64,000 nucleotides of DNA from Nisaea denitrificans DSM 18348 (GTDB lineage: Bacteria; Pseudomonadota; Alphaproteobacteria; Thalassobaculales; Thalassobaculaceae): contig NZ_AUFM01000011.1 of assembly GCF_000426505.1 (NCBI RefSeq), forward strand, positions 620,001-684,000, read 5' to 3'. The notes under the pieces are model-generated. The model saw only the letters and a list, made by a program, of their open reading frames with translations. It did not search any database and was not told where the DNA came from. Positions 48,392 to 58,026 of the stretch are shown one piece after another. Made by a program: the position numbers and the translations under genes. How positions within the stretch are numbered: the stretch's first letter is position 1; every line of letters begins with the position of its first letter.

Positions 48392-49492
48392 ATGGACCAA
48401 GATATTTCCTTCATGCGTCACGCACTGGCGCTGGCCAGGCGCGGTCTCGGGCAGGTTGCGCCGAACCCGTCTGTCGGGTGCGTCATCGTCCGGGACGGCA
48501 GGATTGTCGGTCGCGGCTGGACGCAGCCAGGCGGGCGCCCGCATGCTGAACCGGTGGCCCTTGCCGATGCGGGGGAAGCGGCAAGGGGGGCGACGGTTTA
48601 TGTCTCCCTGGAGCCATGTGCGCATCATGGTGTATCCCCGCCTTGCACGGATGCACTGATTGCAGCCGGCGTGGCAAAGGTGGTCTATGCCCTGCGCGAT
48701 CCTGACCCTCGAGTTGACGGCACCGGCCACACCAGGCTGACCGAGGCTGGGATTGAGGTTGCCTCCGGCCTTCTGGAGAAGGAAGCAGAGGAACTTAATC
48801 AGGGCTTTCTCACTCGTATCCGTAAGAAACGTCCTTTCGTAACCCTGAAGCTGGCGACGTCTCTCGACGGCAAGGTGGCGCTGGCGAACGGGCGAAGCCA
48901 GTGGATCACCGGTACCGGAGCCCGCGCTGTGTCGCACCAGATCAGGGCCAGTCACGATGCTATCATGACCGGAATAGGGACCGTGCTGGCAGACGACCCG
49001 GCGCTGACATGCCGTCTGCCGGGGTTGATGGCACGCTCACCGGACCGTGTGATCCTTGACGGGGGACTGAGACTGACAACGGACCAGATTGTCGTTGAGA
49101 CCGCCCGTGATATCCCGACGACGGTTATCACCGCGATTGCGGCGGACGACCCGAAAGCGCAGGCCTTGTCGGCTGCTGGTGTTGATGTGGCTGGCGGGAT
49201 GGCGGTCAAGGACGGCCGGCTTGATCTCGATGCTGTCCTCTCCCTGCTTGCAGAGCGGGGTGTAACACGGTTGATGGTGGAATCAGGCGGTGAGCTTGCC
49301 AGCACATTCGTGCGCGAGGAACGCGTTGACGAATTGGTCTGGTTTCGCGCGCCGGCCATCATCGGCGGCGACGGATTGAGCGCTGTTCGGGATCTCGGTC
49401 TCGAGCTTCTTGAATTCATGCCGCGTTTCGAACGGCGTTATGTCCGGCCCGTGGGTGAAGATCTGGTGGAAACCTACCGCCGTCGAAACTAG
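48392..49492 (+). CDS. ribD: bifunctional diaminohydroxyphosphoribosylaminopyrimidine deaminase / uracil reductase
   Basis: The 366-residue fusion performs steps 2 and 3 of riboflavin synthesis. The N-terminal deaminase has the zinc site GGRPHAEPVAL and YVSLEPCAHHGVSPPCTDAL. The C-terminal reductase has TLKLATSLDGKVALANG and VESGGELASTFV. Length is normal. A GGGAGCG precedes the ATG. ribE starts nine bases after the stop. Confidence 0.96.
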   Translation: MDQDISFMRHALALARRGLGQVAPNPSVGCVIVRDGRIVGRGWTQPGGRPHAEPVALADAGEAARGATVYVSLEPCAHHGVSPPCTDALIAAGVAKVVYALRDPDPRVDGTGHTRLTEAGIEVASGLLEKEAEELNQGFLTRIRKKRPFVTLKLATSLDGKVALANGRSQWITGTGARAVSHQIRASHDAIMTGIGTVLADDPALTCRLPGLMARSPDRVILDGGLRLTTDQIVVETARDIPTTVITAIAADDPKAQALSAAGVDVAGGMAVKDGRLDLDAVLSLLAERGVTRLMVESGGELASTFVREERVDELVWFRAPAIIGGDGLSAVRDLGLELLEFMPRFERRYVRPVGEDLVETYRRRN

Positions 49493-49501
49493 GTTACGGC
49501 C

Positions 49502-50104
49502 ATGTTCACAGGAATCATCACGCATATCGGTACGGTCCGCCGTATCGAAAAGGGCGGCGACACGCGTATGACCGTGTCGGCTACCTTCGATATGGACAGC
49601 GTTGCGCTGGGCGCCTCCATTGCATGCTCCGGCTGCTGCCTTACCGTTGTCGACAAGGGGGACGGCTGGTTCGCTGCCGATGTCTCGGCTGAGACTCTCT
49701 CCAAGACCAATCTCGGCGGTTGGAAAGAGGGCGCACGGATCAATCTGGAGCGGGCTCTCAAGGTCGGGAACGAGCTCGGCGGACATATCGTCAGCGGGCA
49801 TGTCGACGGGCTCGCGGAGATCCTCTCTATCGTTCCTGAAGGCGACAGCCGCCGACTGACACTCAGGCCCGACCGTTCTCTGGCCGCTTTTGTGGCGCCC
49901 AAGGGGTCGGTGACGCTTGACGGTATCTCTCTGACAGTAAACGAAGTTTCCGCCGACACCTTCGGCGTGAACATTATCGATCACACCTGGAACGAGACCA
50001 CGTTGAGTGATCGCAAGCCGGGCGACGAATTGAACATGGAAGTCGACATGCTTGCCCGCTATGTTGCGCGCCTGTTGGACGTCCGGGAACCACGGAATGA
50101 CTGA
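49502..50104 (+). CDS. ribE: riboflavin synthase alpha chain
   Basis: The 200-residue enzyme dismutates two 6,7-dimethyl-8-ribityllumazine molecules to riboflavin. It has the two lumazine-binding repeats beginning MFTGIITHIGTVRRIEKGG and HIVSGHVDGLAEIL, with the signature GCCLTVVD in the first and DGISLTVNEV in the second. The stop overlaps the start of ribBX by eight bases. Confidence 0.96.
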   Translation: MFTGIITHIGTVRRIEKGGDTRMTVSATFDMDSVALGASIACSGCCLTVVDKGDGWFAADVSAETLSKTNLGGWKEGARINLERALKVGNELGGHIVSGHVDGLAEILSIVPEGDSRRLTLRPDRSLAAFVAPKGSVTLDGISLTVNEVSADTFGVNIIDHTWNETTLSDRKPGDELNMEVDMLARYVARLLDVREPRND

Positions 50105-51266
50105 AACGGCTGAACCGCTCGGCGAGCTTTATCGCACCGCTCTCTCCTCCATCGAGGAGGTGGTCGAGGAGGCGCGCCAGGGGCGCATGTTCATCCTTGT
50201 CGATGACGAGGATCGCGAGAACGAGGGCGACCTCTGCATCCCCGCCCAGATGGCCACGCCGGAAGCGATCAATTTCATGGCCAAATATGGCCGCGGCTTG
50301 ATTTGCCTCTCCATGGAGCGGGAGCGGATCGAGAAGCTCGGCCTGCCACTGATGTCCTCCAATAACGGCACGCGACATGAAACCGCCTTCACCGTCTCTA
50401 TTGAGGCGCGGGAAGGGGTGACGACCGGTATCTCGGCGCATGACCGGGCTCGGACTGTTCAGGTTGCCATCGATTCCAAATCGGCGCGGGACGATATCGT
50501 GACGCCGGGGCATGTGTTTCCCCTGATGGCCCGTGATGGCGGCACCTTGGTGCGTGCCGGGCACACAGAAGCAGTGGTCGATATCGCGCGGATGGCCGGG
50601 CTTAACCCGTCTGGGGTGATTTGCGAGATCATGAACGACGACGGCACGATGGCGCGGCTACCGGACCTGGTTCAGTTCGCGCAGTATCATGGCCTCAAGG
50701 TGGGGACGATCGCCGACCTGATCGAATATCGCCGCCGCACCGAATCTGTGGTGCAGCGCTCGGTCGAAACCACGCTCGACAGTGAGTATGGCGGCGACTG
50801 GCGGATGATCGTCTACGTCAACAAGATCACCTATGCCGAACATATAGCCTTGGTTAAGGGCGATATCACAAAAGGCGATCCGGTGCTGGTCCGCATGCAC
50901 GCGCTGAGCATCATGGAAGATGTTCTGGGCGACAGGACCGGGAAACGTGCCGGCGGCGAGTTGCAAAACGCCATGCGCCAGATCGGCGAAGAGGGGTCCG
51001 GGGTCGTTGTCCTGATCCGCGAGCCGTCCGCGACCGCGCTTTCCGACCGTGTGCGCCGCAAGCTCCGCGCTGAGGTCGATGGCAAGAAAACCGAGAACGA
51101 GCTGCGGGATTACGGTGTCGGCGCGCAGATCCTGCTGGATCTTGGCGTGCGCGAGATGATTTTGCTGAGCAACCACGACCGCAATATCGTTGGCCTGGAA
51201 GGCTACGGTTTGAGCATGGTCGAGCGGCGCGGCGTTAAAACCGGGGACGAAGGAGCCGGCGAATGA
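50097..51266 (+). CDS. ribB: 3,4-dihydroxy-2-butanone-4-phosphate synthase with degenerate GTP-cyclohydrolase II domain (RibBX)
   Basis: The N-terminal half (about 1-205) of this 389-residue protein is an intact RibB domain with [18 protein letters not shown] and the active-site [17 protein letters not shown]. The C-terminal half has the length and fold pattern of GTP cyclohydrolase II, but the zinc-binding motif HSECLTGDxxxSLRCDC is replaced by [15 protein letters not shown] with no cysteine, and the catalytic RQEGRNIGL by REPSATALS. It should therefore make DHBP from ribulose 5-phosphate but not open GTP. Such RibBX hybrids are known in proteobacteria and imply a separate ribA elsewhere. 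Overlaps with ribE and ribH indicate one transcript. Confidence 0.9.
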   Translation: MTETAEPLGELYRTALSSIEEVVEEARQGRMFILVDDEDRENEGDLCIPAQMATPEAINFMAKYGRGLICLSMERERIEKLGLPLMSSNNGTRHETAFTVSIEAREGVTTGISAHDRARTVQVAIDSKSARDDIVTPGHVFPLMARDGGTLVRAGHTEAVVDIARMAGLNPSGVICEIMNDDGTMARLPDLVQFAQYHGLKVGTIADLIEYRRRTESVVQRSVETTLDSEYGGDWRMIVYVNKITYAEHIALVKGDITKGDPVLVRMHALSIMEDVLGDRTGKRAGGELQNAMRQIGEEGSGVVVLIREPSATALSDRVRRKLRAEVDGKKTENELRDYGVGAQILLDLGVREMILLSNHDRNIVGLEGYGLSMVERRGVKTGDEGAGE

Positions 51267-51700
51267 GCCGCATTCTGATTGTCGAAGCGCGATTCTACGA
51301 GGATATCGCGAACGAGTTGGTGAAAGGTGCCATCGCGGCACTTGAGGAAGCCAGTGTGGAATACGACCGGATCGAGGTGCCGGGCGCGTTGGAAATTCCG
51401 GCGGCCATCGCCATTGCTTCGCAGCGCACGGACGGAGAGCCCTATGCCGGCTATGTTGCGCTCGGCTGCGTCATTCGCGGCGAGACCAGTCACTACGATT
51501 ACGTCTGCGGTGAGAGTGCCCGTGGATTGCAGGATCTGGCTCTTTGGGAAGGGCTTTCCATCGGCAATGGTATCCTGACCGTGGAGAACCGTGATCAGGC
51601 ATGGGCCCGCGCGGCAATAGACAAGAAAAACAAAGGCAAGGATGCGGTGCAAGCCGCCCTCGCACTAGTGGCGCTGAAGCGCCGCTTCGGTGTCGAGTGA
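51263..51700 (+). CDS. ribH: 6,7-dimethyl-8-ribityllumazine synthase
   Basis: The 145-residue enzyme condenses the ribD product with the ribB product. Motifs are ILIVEARFYEDIANELVKGA, the VPGALEIPAAI loop and GCVIRGETSHYDYVCGES with the catalytic His, then GNGILTVENRDQAW. The ATG overlaps the ribBX stop by four bases. Confidence 0.96.
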   Translation: MSRILIVEARFYEDIANELVKGAIAALEEASVEYDRIEVPGALEIPAAIAIASQRTDGEPYAGYVALGCVIRGETSHYDYVCGESARGLQDLALWEGLSIGNGILTVENRDQAWARAAIDKKNKGKDAVQAALALVALKRRFGVE

Positions 51701-51708
51701 GCAAAAAC

Positions 51709-52212
51709 ATGACAGTTTCCAAAGATCGTCTCCCAGAACGCCAGCGCCGCACCGCGGCACGTCTCGCTGCGGTTCAGAGTCTCTATCAAATGGCGATTAC
51801 CGGTATTCCGGCGCCGCGTGTGATCGCGGAGTTCAAGGAACTGCGCCTTGCCGGCGGCGACGAGAACGAGAGTTTCGGCCCTGCGGACCCTGTCTTCTAC
51901 GAACGGCTCACTGCCGGGGTTACGTCGGATCTGGAGACGGTCGACGGGCTTATTTCAGGGGCGTTGTCCGAGGACTGGTCGATTGATCGGCTTGAGACCA
52001 TCGTCCGGAATATCCTCGAGTGCGGCGCGCATGAGCTTCTGACGCATGGTGACGTTCCGGCGGCGGTCGTGATCTCGGAATATGTCGATGTAGCGCACGG
52101 TTTCTTCGCGGAGAAGGAGCCGGGCTTCATCAATGGCGTTCTGGACCGGATCGCCCGCACCATTCGTGAGAATGAAAAGGGGCCCGCTCCGTCCGGCTCC
52201 GAAAGCGAATAA
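51709..52212 (+). CDS. nusB: transcription antitermination factor NusB
   Basis: The 167-residue helical protein has the NusB signatures RTAARLAAVQSLYQM, DWSIDRLETIVRNILECGAHEL and VVISEYVDVAHGFFAEKEPGF followed by INGVLDRIA. With NusE it binds boxA RNA to permit rRNA synthesis. I chose the ATG at 51709; a GTG at 51697 that overlaps the ribH stop as GTGA is a real alternative adding four residues. thiL starts two bases after its stop. Confidence 0.95.
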   Translation: MTVSKDRLPERQRRTAARLAAVQSLYQMAITGIPAPRVIAEFKELRLAGGDENESFGPADPVFYERLTAGVTSDLETVDGLISGALSEDWSIDRLETIVRNILECGAHELLTHGDVPAAVVISEYVDVAHGFFAEKEPGFINGVLDRIARTIRENEKGPAPSGSESE

Positions 52213-52213
52213 C

Positions 52214-53200
52214 ATGTCGGGGCTCGGCGAGTTCGAGCGTATTGCGCGTTTTTTCTCCCCCCTCGTCGAAGGCCAGAGCGATGCGCTGGGCCTGACCGAC
52301 GATGCCGCCCTGGTAACACCTCCGCCCGGCAAGCGCATGGCCGTCACAGCCGATGCGCTGGTTGCTGGTGTTCATTTTCTGGCAGACGATCCGGCCGATC
52401 GCGTCGCGCGTAAAGCTCTCAGGGTGAATATTTCTGATCTCGCGGCGATGGGGGCTGAGCCTTACGGCTACACGATCACTTTGGCTTTGCCACGCGGCAT
52501 GGTGGATGCGGAGGCGTGGATCGAGCGGTTTGCCCGTGGGCAGGCCGAGGATCACGCGGAATACGGCATCAGGTTACTTGGAGGGGACAGCGTCTCCACG
52601 CCTGGACCATTGTCCATTTCTGTAACGGCATTCGGTTGGGTTCCGGCGGATCGGGCTTTGACGCGCGCCGGGGCGCAGCCGGGCGACGATATCTATGTGT
52701 CCGGCACCATCGGGGATTCCTTCCTTGGACTGGCTGTTCTTCAGGGCGCGGATTTTGACCTCTCGGAGGCCGAACGCACGACACTGGCTGATCGGTATCT
52801 GCTCCCGCAGCCGCGGCCGCAGCTTGGTCAGCTGCTGCTTGACGTGGCCAGCGCGGGGCTCGATGTGTCCGATGGATTGCTCCAGGACCTGGGGCATATT
52901 TGCGAGGTTTCCGGGGGTGGTGCAGAGGTTGAGCTTCCGCTCGTCCCTTTCTCGGATCTGGGGCAGAGACTCGTGCGAGCCGGGGCCGTGCGTGCCGAGG
53001 ATTTAGTGAGTGGCGGGGACGATTACGAACTGCTCTTCACTGCCCCTGAAAGCGCGCGCGACGTCGTTTCCTGTCTTGCCGGTCAGGCTGGTCTTCCTTT
53101 GACCCGGATAGGCAAGATGCGCTCCGGCAGCCGTGTCGATTTGCTGGATGCGGCGGGAAAAAGCATGGCGCTGGACCGGCGGGGCTATACCCATGCCTGA
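52214..53200 (+). CDS. thiL: thiamine-monophosphate kinase
   Basis: The 328-residue enzyme phosphorylates thiamine monophosphate to the active pyrophosphate. Motifs are DDAALVTPP, VTADALVAGVHFLADDPADR, LRVNISDLAAMGAEPYGY, LLGGDSVSTPGPLSISVTAFG and GGDDYELLFTAPE. The gene order ribH-nusB-thiL is widely conserved. Confidence 0.96.
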   Translation: MSGLGEFERIARFFSPLVEGQSDALGLTDDAALVTPPPGKRMAVTADALVAGVHFLADDPADRVARKALRVNISDLAAMGAEPYGYTITLALPRGMVDAEAWIERFARGQAEDHAEYGIRLLGGDSVSTPGPLSISVTAFGWVPADRALTRAGAQPGDDIYVSGTIGDSFLGLAVLQGADFDLSEAERTTLADRYLLPQPRPQLGQLLLDVASAGLDVSDGLLQDLGHICEVSGGGAEVELPLVPFSDLGQRLVRAGAVRAEDLVSGGDDYELLFTAPESARDVVSCLAGQAGLPLTRIGKMRSGSRVDLLDAAGKSMALDRRGYTHA

Positions 53201-53220
53201 CGCGCGGGTTAAATGAAGCC

Positions 53221-53694
53221 ATGAAAATCGTTGTCATCCTTGTTTTATTGCTCGTGCTCGCCGGCGGCGGCGTATTCGGCATCTCCATGTTTGCCCCGGG
53301 ATTACTTCCGCCGATGGTGCTGGAAATGCTCGGCCAGGAAGTCCCGCCCGAAGGGGAAAAGGTTGAAGAGCGTCCGCCTGTGACCGTATTGGTCGACCTT
53401 GAGCCGTTAAGCATTCCGATTTTCCGCGATGGTCAGGTCGACCGCTTCCTGGTTTTGCATCTGCTGATCGAGGTGCGCCCCGGTGCGGACTTCGAGTTGG
53501 TAAACCTGAAGAAAGTGCGGATCATTGATGCGATCCTGAAATATGTGCATGCGCTTTCCTCGCTTGAGATCAAGCCAGGGGTCAATGACAGAGGCTTCCT
53601 GAAACAGCGTCTCCTGGCGAAAATCGAGGAGATTGTGGGCGAGGGGGTCGTTGTAGAGCTCTTGTTCCAGAACGTTTTCGAGCGGCCGTTGTAG
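53221..53694 (+). CDS. FliL-like single-span membrane protein
   Basis: The 157-residue protein has an N-terminal membrane anchor (MKIVVILVLLLVLAGGGVFG), a short Pro/Glu-rich stalk and a periplasmic domain with the FliL-type pattern: strand VTVLVDLEPLSIPIF, FLVLHLLIEVRPG, a helix in KKVRIIDAILKYVHAL, and the closing LLAKIEEIVGEG followed by VVVELLFQNVF. FliL supports the flagellar motor, but no flagellar gene is nearby, so the assignment is by pattern only. It lies 20 bp after thiL. Confidence 0.65.
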   Translation: MKIVVILVLLLVLAGGGVFGISMFAPGLLPPMVLEMLGQEVPPEGEKVEERPPVTVLVDLEPLSIPIFRDGQVDRFLVLHLLIEVRPGADFELVNLKKVRIIDAILKYVHALSSLEIKPGVNDRGFLKQRLLAKIEEIVGEGVVVELLFQNVFERPL

Positions 53695-53787
53695 GGACGA
53701 GCGCTCGTCAGCGCGTTCCCTCATATCTGGTCGCTTTGCCGACGCCGTGCTACCAGACGGTCCCCGTTTCTTTGAATTGCGAAAACC

Positions 53788-54987
53788 ATGACCAGCTCGG
53801 CTATCGAGGATCGCGACCCAACGGTTCGCAATGTAGTGCTGTTGGCGATCTGCCAGGCACTTGCCATGACCGGTATGTCGGTCAACATGACCGTGACGGC
53901 TCTCGTCGGCCAACAGCTTGCGTCCGACCCGGCCTGGTCCACGGTGCCACTGGCGCTGCAATTCAGCGCGACAATGCTGACGACTCTGCCGGCGTCTTTC
54001 CTGATGCGCCGTATCGGCCGCCGCTCGGGGTTTGCCCTTGGTATCGCAATCGGCATCGTGGGGGCGTTGACAGCATTTCACGGCATCTTCGAGAAGAGCT
54101 TCCTGATCTTCACTGCCGGATCGATGATGATCGGGTGTTTTCAGGGCTTTGCCGTATTCTACCGGCATGCCGCCGCGGATACCGCCAGTCCGGAGTTCCG
54201 CAGCAAGGCGATCTCTTTGGTTCTGGCCGGCGGAGTCTTTGCTGCGCTGGTCGGACCGGAGCTTTCGAAATGGTCCTATGACCTGTTCACGCCGGTGATC
54301 TATGCCGGTTGTTTCATCATCGTCGCCTGTGTCCAGGCACTGTCCTTCGCATTTCTCTATTTTGTCCGCATCCCACCGGCGACCAAGCCCCGCGAAGGTG
54401 TTCACGTCCGCCCGCTTTCCGTCATCATTCGCCAGCCGACATTTCTGGTCGCTGCGATCGGCGCGATGATCGGGTACGGCGTCATGAGCTTTGTCATGAC
54501 GGCGACGCCGCTTGCGATCATGGGGTGCGGCTATGAGTTTCGCGACGCGGCCTTTGTGATTCAATGGCACGTTCTGGCGATGTATGCGCCGTCCTTCTTC
54601 ACGGGCTCCCTAATCCAGCGATTCGGTGTTCGTCAGGTCATGCTGACGGGAGCCATCATCCTGACGGGCGCGGTTGCCGTGAACATCAGCGGTATCGAAA
54701 TCGAGCGGTTCTGGCTCGGTCTCGTAATGCTCGGTATTGGCTGGAACTTCATGTTTGTGGGCGGCACGTCATTGCTGGCGGAATGTCACTCGCCTGAAGA
54801 ACGGGCGAAGGTACAGGGATTGAACGATTTCCTAGTATTTGGAACGGTTACAGCCTCATCCTTCGCATCAGGTGCCTTGCTGAACGCTTTTGGCTGGAAC
54901 GCTGTGAACTACGGCGTACTTCCACTGCTTGGAGTGGCGTCTTCAGTGATCGCGTTTGCTCTCTGGCGCCAAAGGGCCAGCGCGTAA
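53788..54987 (+). CDS. MFS transporter
   Basis: The 399-residue protein has about twelve predicted membrane helices in two halves joined by a cytoplasmic loop (about 200-215). The first half contains the motif-A-like FLMRRIGRRSGFALGIAIG; the second begins PTFLVAAIGAMIGYGVMSF. It has no binding-protein or regulator partner, so the substrate is unknown. The ATG has no clear upstream Shine-Dalgarno sequence. Confidence 0.85.
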   Translation: MTSSAIEDRDPTVRNVVLLAICQALAMTGMSVNMTVTALVGQQLASDPAWSTVPLALQFSATMLTTLPASFLMRRIGRRSGFALGIAIGIVGALTAFHGIFEKSFLIFTAGSMMIGCFQGFAVFYRHAAADTASPEFRSKAISLVLAGGVFAALVGPELSKWSYDLFTPVIYAGCFIIVACVQALSFAFLYFVRIPPATKPREGVHVRPLSVIIRQPTFLVAAIGAMIGYGVMSFVMTATPLAIMGCGYEFRDAAFVIQWHVLAMYAPSFFTGSLIQRFGVRQVMLTGAIILTGAVAVNISGIEIERFWLGLVMLGIGWNFMFVGGTSLLAECHSPEERAKVQGLNDFLVFGTVTASSFASGALLNAFGWNAVNYGVLPLLGVASSVIAFALWRQRASA

Positions 54988-55132
54988 ACACCGTAAATGT
55001 AATTGCGTATTCAGTTAGACTCGCTTTACAGCCTTAGATTTTTTGCTACGGTTTCAACCTCTTCGATAGGTGGGGCGGGGACCGGCGAAATACTTTCCGC
55101 TGTCTGCCTTTTTCACCCTTCGATTTGATGTG

Positions 55133-55169
55133 CCAGCGGGAGCCCGGCGTAAAGACCGGGCCTTGCTGG
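55133..55169 (+). other. two-tier hairpin in the hppA leader
   Basis: CCAGC (55133-55137) pairs with GCTGG (55165-55169) and, inside an asymmetric internal loop, GCCCGG (55142-55147) pairs with CCGGGC (55156-55161) around an eight-base loop. It lies 37 bp before the hppA start, ahead of GAGGAAA and AGAGGAAAG purine stretches. Its role is unknown. Confidence 0.5.
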
Positions 55170-55206
55170 GAGGAAATGTGCACAAGAGGAAAGAAGGGTT
55201 TCCGAT

Positions 55207-57303
55207 ATGAGCGGAACTTTGGCGTTTGTCGTCCTTTGCGGGGTGGCAGCCTTGCTCTATGGACTTTGGGCTATCCGGTCGGTACTGGCCGCTGATGCCG
55301 GGTCCGCACGGATGCAGGAAATTGCAGGCGCGATCCAGGAAGGCGCGGCGGCGTATCTTAACCGGCAATATACAACCATCGGCATCGTTGGAATCGTTGT
55401 CGCGGTCATTCTCGGGCTGACGCTTGGCATGACCGTAGCGATCGGCTTCATCATCGGAGCGATCCTGTCCGGCGCCGCTGGTTACATCGGCATGCATGTC
55501 TCCGTACGTGCCAATGTCCGGACAACACAGGCCGCGACCGTTGGTATGGCTCCGGCTCTTAACATCGCTTTCAAGTCCGGCGCGATTACCGGAATGCTTG
55601 TTGTCGGCCTCGGGCTGCTCGGCGTTGCCGGTTATTATGCGGTCCTGCTCAATTTCTATGATGCAGGAACGGACGCAGGCCTCAGGCATATTCTGGAAGC
55701 ACTTGTCGCTCTCAGTTTTGGCGCCTCGCTGATTTCCATCTTCGCCCGCCTTGGCGGCGGTATCTTCACCAAGGGAGCCGATGTCGGCGCTGACCTGGTC
55801 GGTAAGGTCGAGGCTGGTATCCCCGAGGACGATCCCCGGAACCCGGCCGTGATCGCTGATAATGTTGGCGACAATGTCGGCGACTGTGCGGGCATGGCGG
55901 CGGATCTGTTCGAGACCTACGCGGTGACCGTTGTGGCGACCATGCTGCTGGCGGCAATCTTCTTCACCGGCGAGGCTATGAGCCTGATGCTGACCTTTCC
56001 GCTCTTGATCGGCGCGGTCTGCATTCTGGCATCCGTGGTCGGTGCTTTCTTCGTCACGCTTGGACCCGACAAGAAGGTCATGAAGGCGCTTTATAAGGGC
56101 TTTATCGTCAGCGCCGTTCTGTCGGCGGTCCTGATTGGCGGCGTGATCAGCCAGACGCTTGGTTGGGACGCGGCGATGGTCATGAAGAACGGCCTGGAGG
56201 TAACCGGAAAAACGCTCTTCGGTTGCGCGATCGTTGGTCTTGTCGTCACTGGTCTCATTGTTTGGGTAACTGAGTATTACACCTCGACTGAATACCGTCC
56301 GGTGCGATCAATCGCGAAATCCTCGGAAACGGGTCATGGTACCAATGTGATCCAGGGACTTGCGGTTTCCATGGAGGCCACGGCACTTCCGGCTCTGATT
56401 ATCTCCGGCGGTATCATTGCGGCACATATGCTGGCCGGTGTCTTCGGCATTGGCATTGCGGCAACCACGATGCTGGCGCTTGCAGGCATGGTCGTTGCGC
56501 TCGATGCCTACGGTCCGGTGACGGACAATGCCGGCGGTATCGCGGAGATGGCGGACTTGCCACCTGAGGTGCGCGAGATCACGGATGCGCTGGACGCAGT
56601 CGGCAATACTACCAAGGCAGTGACCAAGGGCTACGCGATCGGCTCCGCCGGTCTTGCAGCCCTGGTGTTGTTTGCGGCCTTCACCGAGGATCTGGCGCAC
56701 TATTTCCCCGAACTGAACGTCAAGTTCGAGTTGCAGGATCCCTATGTCGTGGTTGGCCTCTTCATCGGCGGTCTGCTGCCGTACCTGTTCGGTGCGCTTG
56801 GCATGCAGGCTGTTGGCCGGGCTGGGGGAGCCGTGGTTGAAGAAGTACGGCGTCAGTTCCGCGAGCATCCGGGGATTATGAAGGGCACGGAAAAGCCTGA
56901 ATATGGCCGGGCGGTCGACATGCTGACGAAAGCTGCGATCAGGGAAATGATTATCCCGTCGCTGCTGCCCGTACTGGCTCCGGTCGTGGTCTACTTCGTG
57001 TTCAGTGCGATCGGCGGGCAGGGCGCTGCCTTTACTGCGGTTGGCGCCATGCTGCTGGGAACCATCGTTACCGGGATCTTCGTCGCCATCTCCATGACCG
57101 CCGGTGGCGGTGCCTGGGACAATGCGAAGAAGTATATCGAGGACGGCAATCATGGCGGCAAGGGCTCGGAAGCTCACAAGGCTGCCGTGACGGGCGATAC
57201 TGTCGGTGATCCTTACAAGGACACTGCCGGTCCTGCCGTGAACCCGATGATCAAGATTGCCAATATTGTGGCACTGCTGCTGCTTGCGGCGCTTGCCGCC
57301 TGA
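55207..57303 (+). CDS. hppA: K+-independent proton-translocating pyrophosphatase
   Basis: The 698-residue inner-membrane pump uses pyrophosphate hydrolysis to move protons. About sixteen helices are predicted. The substrate motifs [20 protein letters not shown] and [20 protein letters not shown] are intact, as is [13 protein letters not shown]. The diagnostic position reads [18 protein letters not shown]: the Lys after GNTT marks the potassium-independent class, as in Rhodospirillum rubrum. It could conserve energy from biosynthetic PPi or work in reverse. A terminator follows. Confidence 0.96.
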   Translation: MSGTLAFVVLCGVAALLYGLWAIRSVLAADAGSARMQEIAGAIQEGAAAYLNRQYTTIGIVGIVVAVILGLTLGMTVAIGFIIGAILSGAAGYIGMHVSVRANVRTTQAATVGMAPALNIAFKSGAITGMLVVGLGLLGVAGYYAVLLNFYDAGTDAGLRHILEALVALSFGASLISIFARLGGGIFTKGADVGADLVGKVEAGIPEDDPRNPAVIADNVGDNVGDCAGMAADLFETYAVTVVATMLLAAIFFTGEAMSLMLTFPLLIGAVCILASVVGAFFVTLGPDKKVMKALYKGFIVSAVLSAVLIGGVISQTLGWDAAMVMKNGLEVTGKTLFGCAIVGLVVTGLIVWVTEYYTSTEYRPVRSIAKSSETGHGTNVIQGLAVSMEATALPALIISGGIIAAHMLAGVFGIGIAATTMLALAGMVVALDAYGPVTDNAGGIAEMADLPPEVREITDALDAVGNTTKAVTKGYAIGSAGLAALVLFAAFTEDLAHYFPELNVKFELQDPYVVVGLFIGGLLPYLFGALGMQAVGRAGGAVVEEVRRQFREHPGIMKGTEKPEYGRAVDMLTKAAIREMIIPSLLPVLAPVVVYFVFSAIGGQGAAFTAVGAMLLGTIVTGIFVAISMTAGGGAWDNAKKYIEDGNHGGKGSEAHKAAVTGDTVGDPYKDTAGPAVNPMIKIANIVALLLLAALAA

Positions 57304-57327
57304 GGCTTCTGAACCGACATACGACGA

Positions 57328-57356
57328 AAAGGCCCCGCTTTGGCGGGGCCTTTGAC
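57328..57356. terminator. bidirectional terminator between hppA and bamE
   Basis: AAAGGCCCCGC (57328-57338) pairs with GCGGGGCCTTT (57343-57353) around TTTG. Symmetric A- and T-tails allow it to work on both strands of this convergent pair. Confidence 0.88.
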
Positions 57357-57363
57357 GTTTTGG

Positions 57364-57816
57364 CTACTGATTCACGTCCTGGTTGAAGCGCCCGACATTG
57401 CCAAAGAGCTGCTGCAGGAAGGAAATGCGCTGTCCCGCAGTTTCTGTCTGCCGGTTTACATATTCGATCTGCTTGCCGTCTTCCTTGTTGAGCCGGCCGA
57501 TACTATCGACGACACCGGTTTCATCGAAGGCGATATAGATCACCCGTTGATCGATGACTTCCTCGGCGAAGAAAGCCGTTTGCTCGGTATGCCTGGCGAT
57601 ATACATCCAGGTTTCCTGGCCGTACTCACTCTCGGTCGAAGGGGAGCCGAGCAGGGCAAGGACACGCCCCTTGTCGCTCTTGCCGGGCTCTATCGCCGCG
57701 AGATTGTCGATATCGACCAGATTACCGTGAATCTCGACCCTCGGGGTGCATGCCAGAAGCAGCAGGGCAACCAGGGGAAAGGCGAGTCCGGTGCGCCAGA
57801 ACGGAATGCGGCTCAC
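57364..57816 (-). CDS. bamE: outer membrane protein assembly factor BamE (SmpA/OmlA)
   Basis: The 150-residue lipoprotein has a signal peptide with the lipobox LLLAC, acylated at the cysteine, and the BamE fold with IEPGKSDKGRVLALLGSPS, the TWMYIARH segment and VIYIAFDETGVVDSI. It is an accessory subunit of the BAM complex that inserts beta-barrel proteins. The C-terminal part beyond residue 110 is a Gln/Asn-rich extension. It is divergent from the bc1 chaperone gene. Confidence 0.92.
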   Translation of the reverse strand: MSRIPFWRTGLAFPLVALLLLACTPRVEIHGNLVDIDNLAAIEPGKSDKGRVLALLGSPSTESEYGQETWMYIARHTEQTAFFAEEVIDQRVIYIAFDETGVVDSIGRLNKEDGKQIEYVNRQTETAGQRISFLQQLFGNVGRFNQDVNQ

Positions 57817-58026
57817 TCACTGTCTCCGTTACATCTCGTCATTGCCTGGGGTCTCGCGCTGCCGTGAAATATGCGCTATCGGTTGGGACGGCTGCGCTGC
57901 CCGGCTTTCTGGCGACAATTTGGGCACCGCCGAGCCCAAGGTCAACATTCCTCTTAGCCAACGTTGACGGCGAAGGCCTACACAGCCATTTTGCGGCCAA
58001 TACAAACCGGATTTGGAAAATTCCGC

